NCBI GenBank assembly: GCA_030432655.1
Contig: JAUILA010000019.1
Span: 44,482 to 108,481 of the forward strand
Direction of reading: 5' to 3'
From: Bacteroidia bacterium
GTDB lineage: Bacteria; Bacteroidota; Bacteroidia; Cytophagales; Cyclobacteriaceae
Length of the DNA: 64,000 nucleotides
Position numbers and translations under genes: made by a program. Positions within the stretch are counted from its first letter, which is position 1. Every line of letters starts with the position of its first letter. This document shows, piece by piece, positions 62,257 to 64,000 of the stretch. Below the pieces are notes generated by a model that was not told the origin of the DNA, did no database searches, and worked only from the letters and a program-made list of their open reading frames with translations.

Positions 62257-63461
62257 CTCAGTTTCAGTGTTGCCAGACTTAATATTGCCAATAGAATTCC
62301 TACCATCCAGAACCGTGTTACGATCTTGGACTCGTGTAAATTTTTCATCTGATAATGATGATGAAGTGGTGACATCCGGAAAATCCTTCGTCCCTCTCCG
62401 TATTTGCGCTTTGTATATTTGAAATAGGTCACCTGGAGGATTACCGACAGGTTTTCTATCAGGAAAATCCCGCACATAACAGGAATTAAAAGTTCTTTTC
62501 GTACCGTAAAGGCAAGCACCGCGATAATACCTCCGAGGGTCAGACTGCCCGTATCACCCATAAAGACCTGGGCCGGATAAGAATTATACCAGAGAAAGCC
62601 GAGGCAGGCACCTACAAAGGCGCTGCAAAAAATCACGACCTCGCTCAGGTTAGGTATATGCATGATATTCAGGTACTGACTGAAGTCAACACGGCCTGAC
62701 AAATACGCAAAAATGGCGAGTGTGAGTCCGATAATAGCGGACGTACCTGCCGCGAGCCCGTCAATGCCGTCCGTTATATTGGCACCGTTACTTACCGCAG
62801 TAATGATGAAGATGACAATCAGTACATAAATGATCCAGGTATATCCATCCTCCACAAATGGGAGTATTTTGTCGTAATCAAGTTCATTGTTTTTCACGAA
62901 CGGTACGGTGGTCGTGGATGACTTGTGGTCTTCATAGGTGCGAACGATCTCATTATTCTCCACCCTGGTCTCGCCGGAATATTCCCTGACGATCACATCG
63001 TCATTGAAATACAATGTTACCCCGACGATTATCCCGATACCTATCTGGCCAACCACCTTGAATTTACCCGCCAGCCCCTTTTTATTTTTCAGGAATACTT
63101 TAATGTAATCATCCAGGAAACCGATAGTTCCAAGCCAGAGAGTGGTAATGATCAGGAGAATGACATACACATTATCGATTCGGGCGAAAAGAAGCACAGG
63201 TATGAGAATGGCAGCAATAATGATAATACCTCCCATGGTGGGTGTACCTTTCTTTTCCATTTGCCCTTCCAGACCCAGGTCACGGATGCTTTCCCCCACC
63301 TGCTGCCGGCGAAGGAAATAAATGATGCGCCGTCCGATCAGAATCGCTATGAACAATGAAAGGAAAGCTGACATTCCGGCACGGAATGAAATGTATTGGA
63401 ACACGCTGGCACCAATCAGATCAAATTCTCGCTCCAAATAATCGAACAGATAGTATAACAT
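62253..63461 (-). CDS. mraY: Phospho-N-acetylmuramoyl-pentapeptide transferase
   Basis: A 402-residue polytopic transferase making lipid I. Catalytic and family motifs: [13 protein letters not shown] near residue 70, [16 protein letters not shown] with Asp117-118, [20 protein letters not shown] near 225, [11 protein letters not shown] near 300 and SPLHHHYQ near 360. An insertion of about 50 residues (155-205, rich in Glu, Asn and Thr) separates two membrane segments and makes the protein longer than the E. coli form; such insertions are common in Bacteroidota. It starts 3 nt after the murE stop. Confidence 0.97.
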   Translation of the reverse strand: MLYYLFDYLEREFDLIGASVFQYISFRAGMSAFLSLFIAILIGRRIIYFLRRQQVGESIRDLGLEGQMEKKGTPTMGGIIIIAAILIPVLLFARIDNVYVILLIITTLWLGTIGFLDDYIKVFLKNKKGLAGKFKVVGQIGIGIIVGVTLYFNDDVIVREYSGETRVENNEIVRTYEDHKSSTTTVPFVKNNELDYDKILPFVEDGYTWIIYVLIVIFIITAVSNGANITDGIDGLAAGTSAIIGLTLAIFAYLSGRVDFSQYLNIMHIPNLSEVVIFCSAFVGACLGFLWYNSYPAQVFMGDTGSLTLGGIIAVLAFTVRKELLIPVMCGIFLIENLSVILQVTYFKYTKRKYGEGRRIFRMSPLHHHYQMKNLHESKIVTRFWMVGILLAILSLATLKLR

Positions 63462-63464
63462 TCC

Positions 63465-64000
63465 TTAACTGGCAAATAGATTCAACATTCGACTCAATAC
63501 TTCCTTGTCATCAAAAGGATATTTCACCCCTTCAATTTCCTGATATTTTTCATGCCCTTTTCCGGCAACCAGGATGATATCACCAGGTTTTCCGAACATG
63601 CATGCTGTCTTGATTCCTTCTTCCCTGTCCGCAATGACGACAGTTTTCTTATAGTCGGCAGGGCTTACGCCTGCCTGCATATCCTTTATAATTTCCAATG
63701 GGTCCTCAAACCGCGGGTTGTCAGAAGTCAGGATCACTTTATCACTGTACTTACAGGCGATAGAGGCCATGAGCGGCCGCTTTACCTTATCCCGGTTTCC
63801 GCCACACCCAACCACGGTGATCACCTGCTCATTTCCGGTGCGGAAATCCTTAATAGTTTCAAGCACATTCTGAAGGGCATCCGGGGTGTGGGCATAATCT
63901 ACAAGCGCGGTGATCTGAGTTTCCGTAATCACCTGCTCGAATCTGCCCGGGGCACCTTCTGTCAGGGTAAGCTGACGGAGGACCTCATCCGACTCCTGGT
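63465..64000 (-). CDS. murE: UDP-MurNAc-tripeptide synthetase MurE, C-terminal part
   Basis: The last 178 codons of murE; the gene continues past base 64000. Seen are EGAPGRFEQV, DYAHTPDALQNVLETI, VVGCGGNRDKVKRPLMA, the DNPRFEDP motif, and GKGHEKYQEI near the end. The DNPR motif is the meso-diaminopimelate-specific signature, so the wall uses DAP as the third residue. A GTG at 63932 could be read as a start but lies in the middle of the conserved domain. The remaining upstream dcw genes are outside the window. Confidence 0.95.
   Translation of the reverse strand, partial: QESDEVLRQLTLTEGAPGRFEQVITETQITALVDYAHTPDALQNVLETIKDFRTGNEQVITVVGCGGNRDKVKRPLMASIACKYSDKVILTSDNPRFEDPLEIIKDMQAGVSPADYKKTVVIADREEGIKTACMFGKPGDIILVAGKGHEKYQEIEGVKYPFDDKEVLSRMLNLFAS

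Noticed and set aside
62128..62475. 115-residue minus-strand frame extending the small ORF upstream
   Set aside because: Its first 73 codons lie inside mraY in another frame, and the composition there does not look like protein. Only the part from the ATG at 62256 fits the coupling pattern.
63465..63932. Free-standing 155-residue protein at the right edge
   Set aside because: It is the C-terminal part of MurE; the frame continues through conserved residues to base 64000.
1..64000. CRISPR arrays, insertion sequences, prophage, tRNA or rRNA genes
   Set aside because: I looked for regularly spaced repeats, transposase or integrase motifs, cloverleaf patterns and rRNA segments and saw none. All gaps are short (longest 216 nt).

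Overview
The window is a 64 kb piece of a Bacteroidota chromosome, most likely of the order Cytophagales. The signs are a PorX-type response regulator and a type IX secretion (T9SS) C-terminal sorting domain, the LpxC-FabZ fusion, Bacteroidota families of unknown function (DUF2911, DUF4296, DUF3822, DUF4835, DUF4905, DUF1573, TIGR02757), and promoters of the Bacteroidota form TTG-N19/22-TAnnTTTG with little sign of Shine-Dalgarno sequences. The MurE fragment carries the DNPR motif of meso-diaminopimelate ligases. The DNA is densely coding: there is no gap above about 220 bases, and I see no rRNA, tRNA, insertion sequence, prophage or CRISPR array. This is core genome rather than an island.

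Layout. 1-5153 (minus): a protein-modification cluster of an ATP-dependent zinc protease/RimB-like protein, a RimK-like ATP-grasp glutamate ligase, an M14-like succinylglutamate desuccinylase/aspartoacylase homologue, and a very large ATPase running off the left edge. 5237-7983 (minus): a DUF2911 protein, a flavin reductase and fumarylacetoacetase (tyrosine breakdown). 8113-13951: valS, then on the other strand porX-tsaE-ald. 14016-19341 (plus): an HD hydrolase and the lipid A operon lpxD-lpxC/fabZ-lpxA with an ABC ATPase. 19464-26760: a lipoprotein, mutS2 with a DUF4296 lipoprotein, a shortened aerotolerance (Bat) operon, yggS and a DUF423 protein. 26811-32943: a DUF1573 protein, a RecD-like helicase, Nudix proteins, an unknown membrane protein, a DUF3822 protein, coaD and pyrE. 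32931-45626: an SLC13 transporter, TIGR02757, a LysM protein, DUF4905, NfeD, kdsB, an FMN reductase, xth, a class IV aminotransferase, hpf, DUF3052, mdh, a cyclic-nucleotide-binding protein and tilS. 45663-53296 (plus): an OstA-like protein, a T9SS cargo protein, then bamD-rpoZ-coaBC-DUF4835-small protein-recN. 53442-64000 (minus): the division and cell wall cluster murE-mraY-(small ORF)-murD-ftsW-murG-murC-ftsQ-ftsA-ftsZ.

How the genes fit together. Much of the window serves the envelope: lipid A (lpxD/C/A, kdsB), outer-membrane assembly (bamD, OstA-like), peptidoglycan and division (dcw cluster), and T9SS control and cargo. Most genes lie in tight co-directional runs with 1-17 nt overlaps. 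Convergent genes often share their stop codons.

The best candidates for something undescribed are: (1) the left-edge ATPase, whose P-loop lacks the usual lysine, placed behind a possible glutamate writer/eraser pair; (2) a 42-residue ORF between mraY and murD joined to both by 4-nt stop/start overlaps; (3) a 13-nt sequence repeated in the ftsA and ftsZ leaders, whose 11-nt core is complementary to the region 3' of ftsZ; and (4) a membrane protein that combines a pseudopilin-like and a lipoyl-like half, one in-frame stop codon away from the DUF3822 gene. These are inferences from reading the sequence; no database search was possible.
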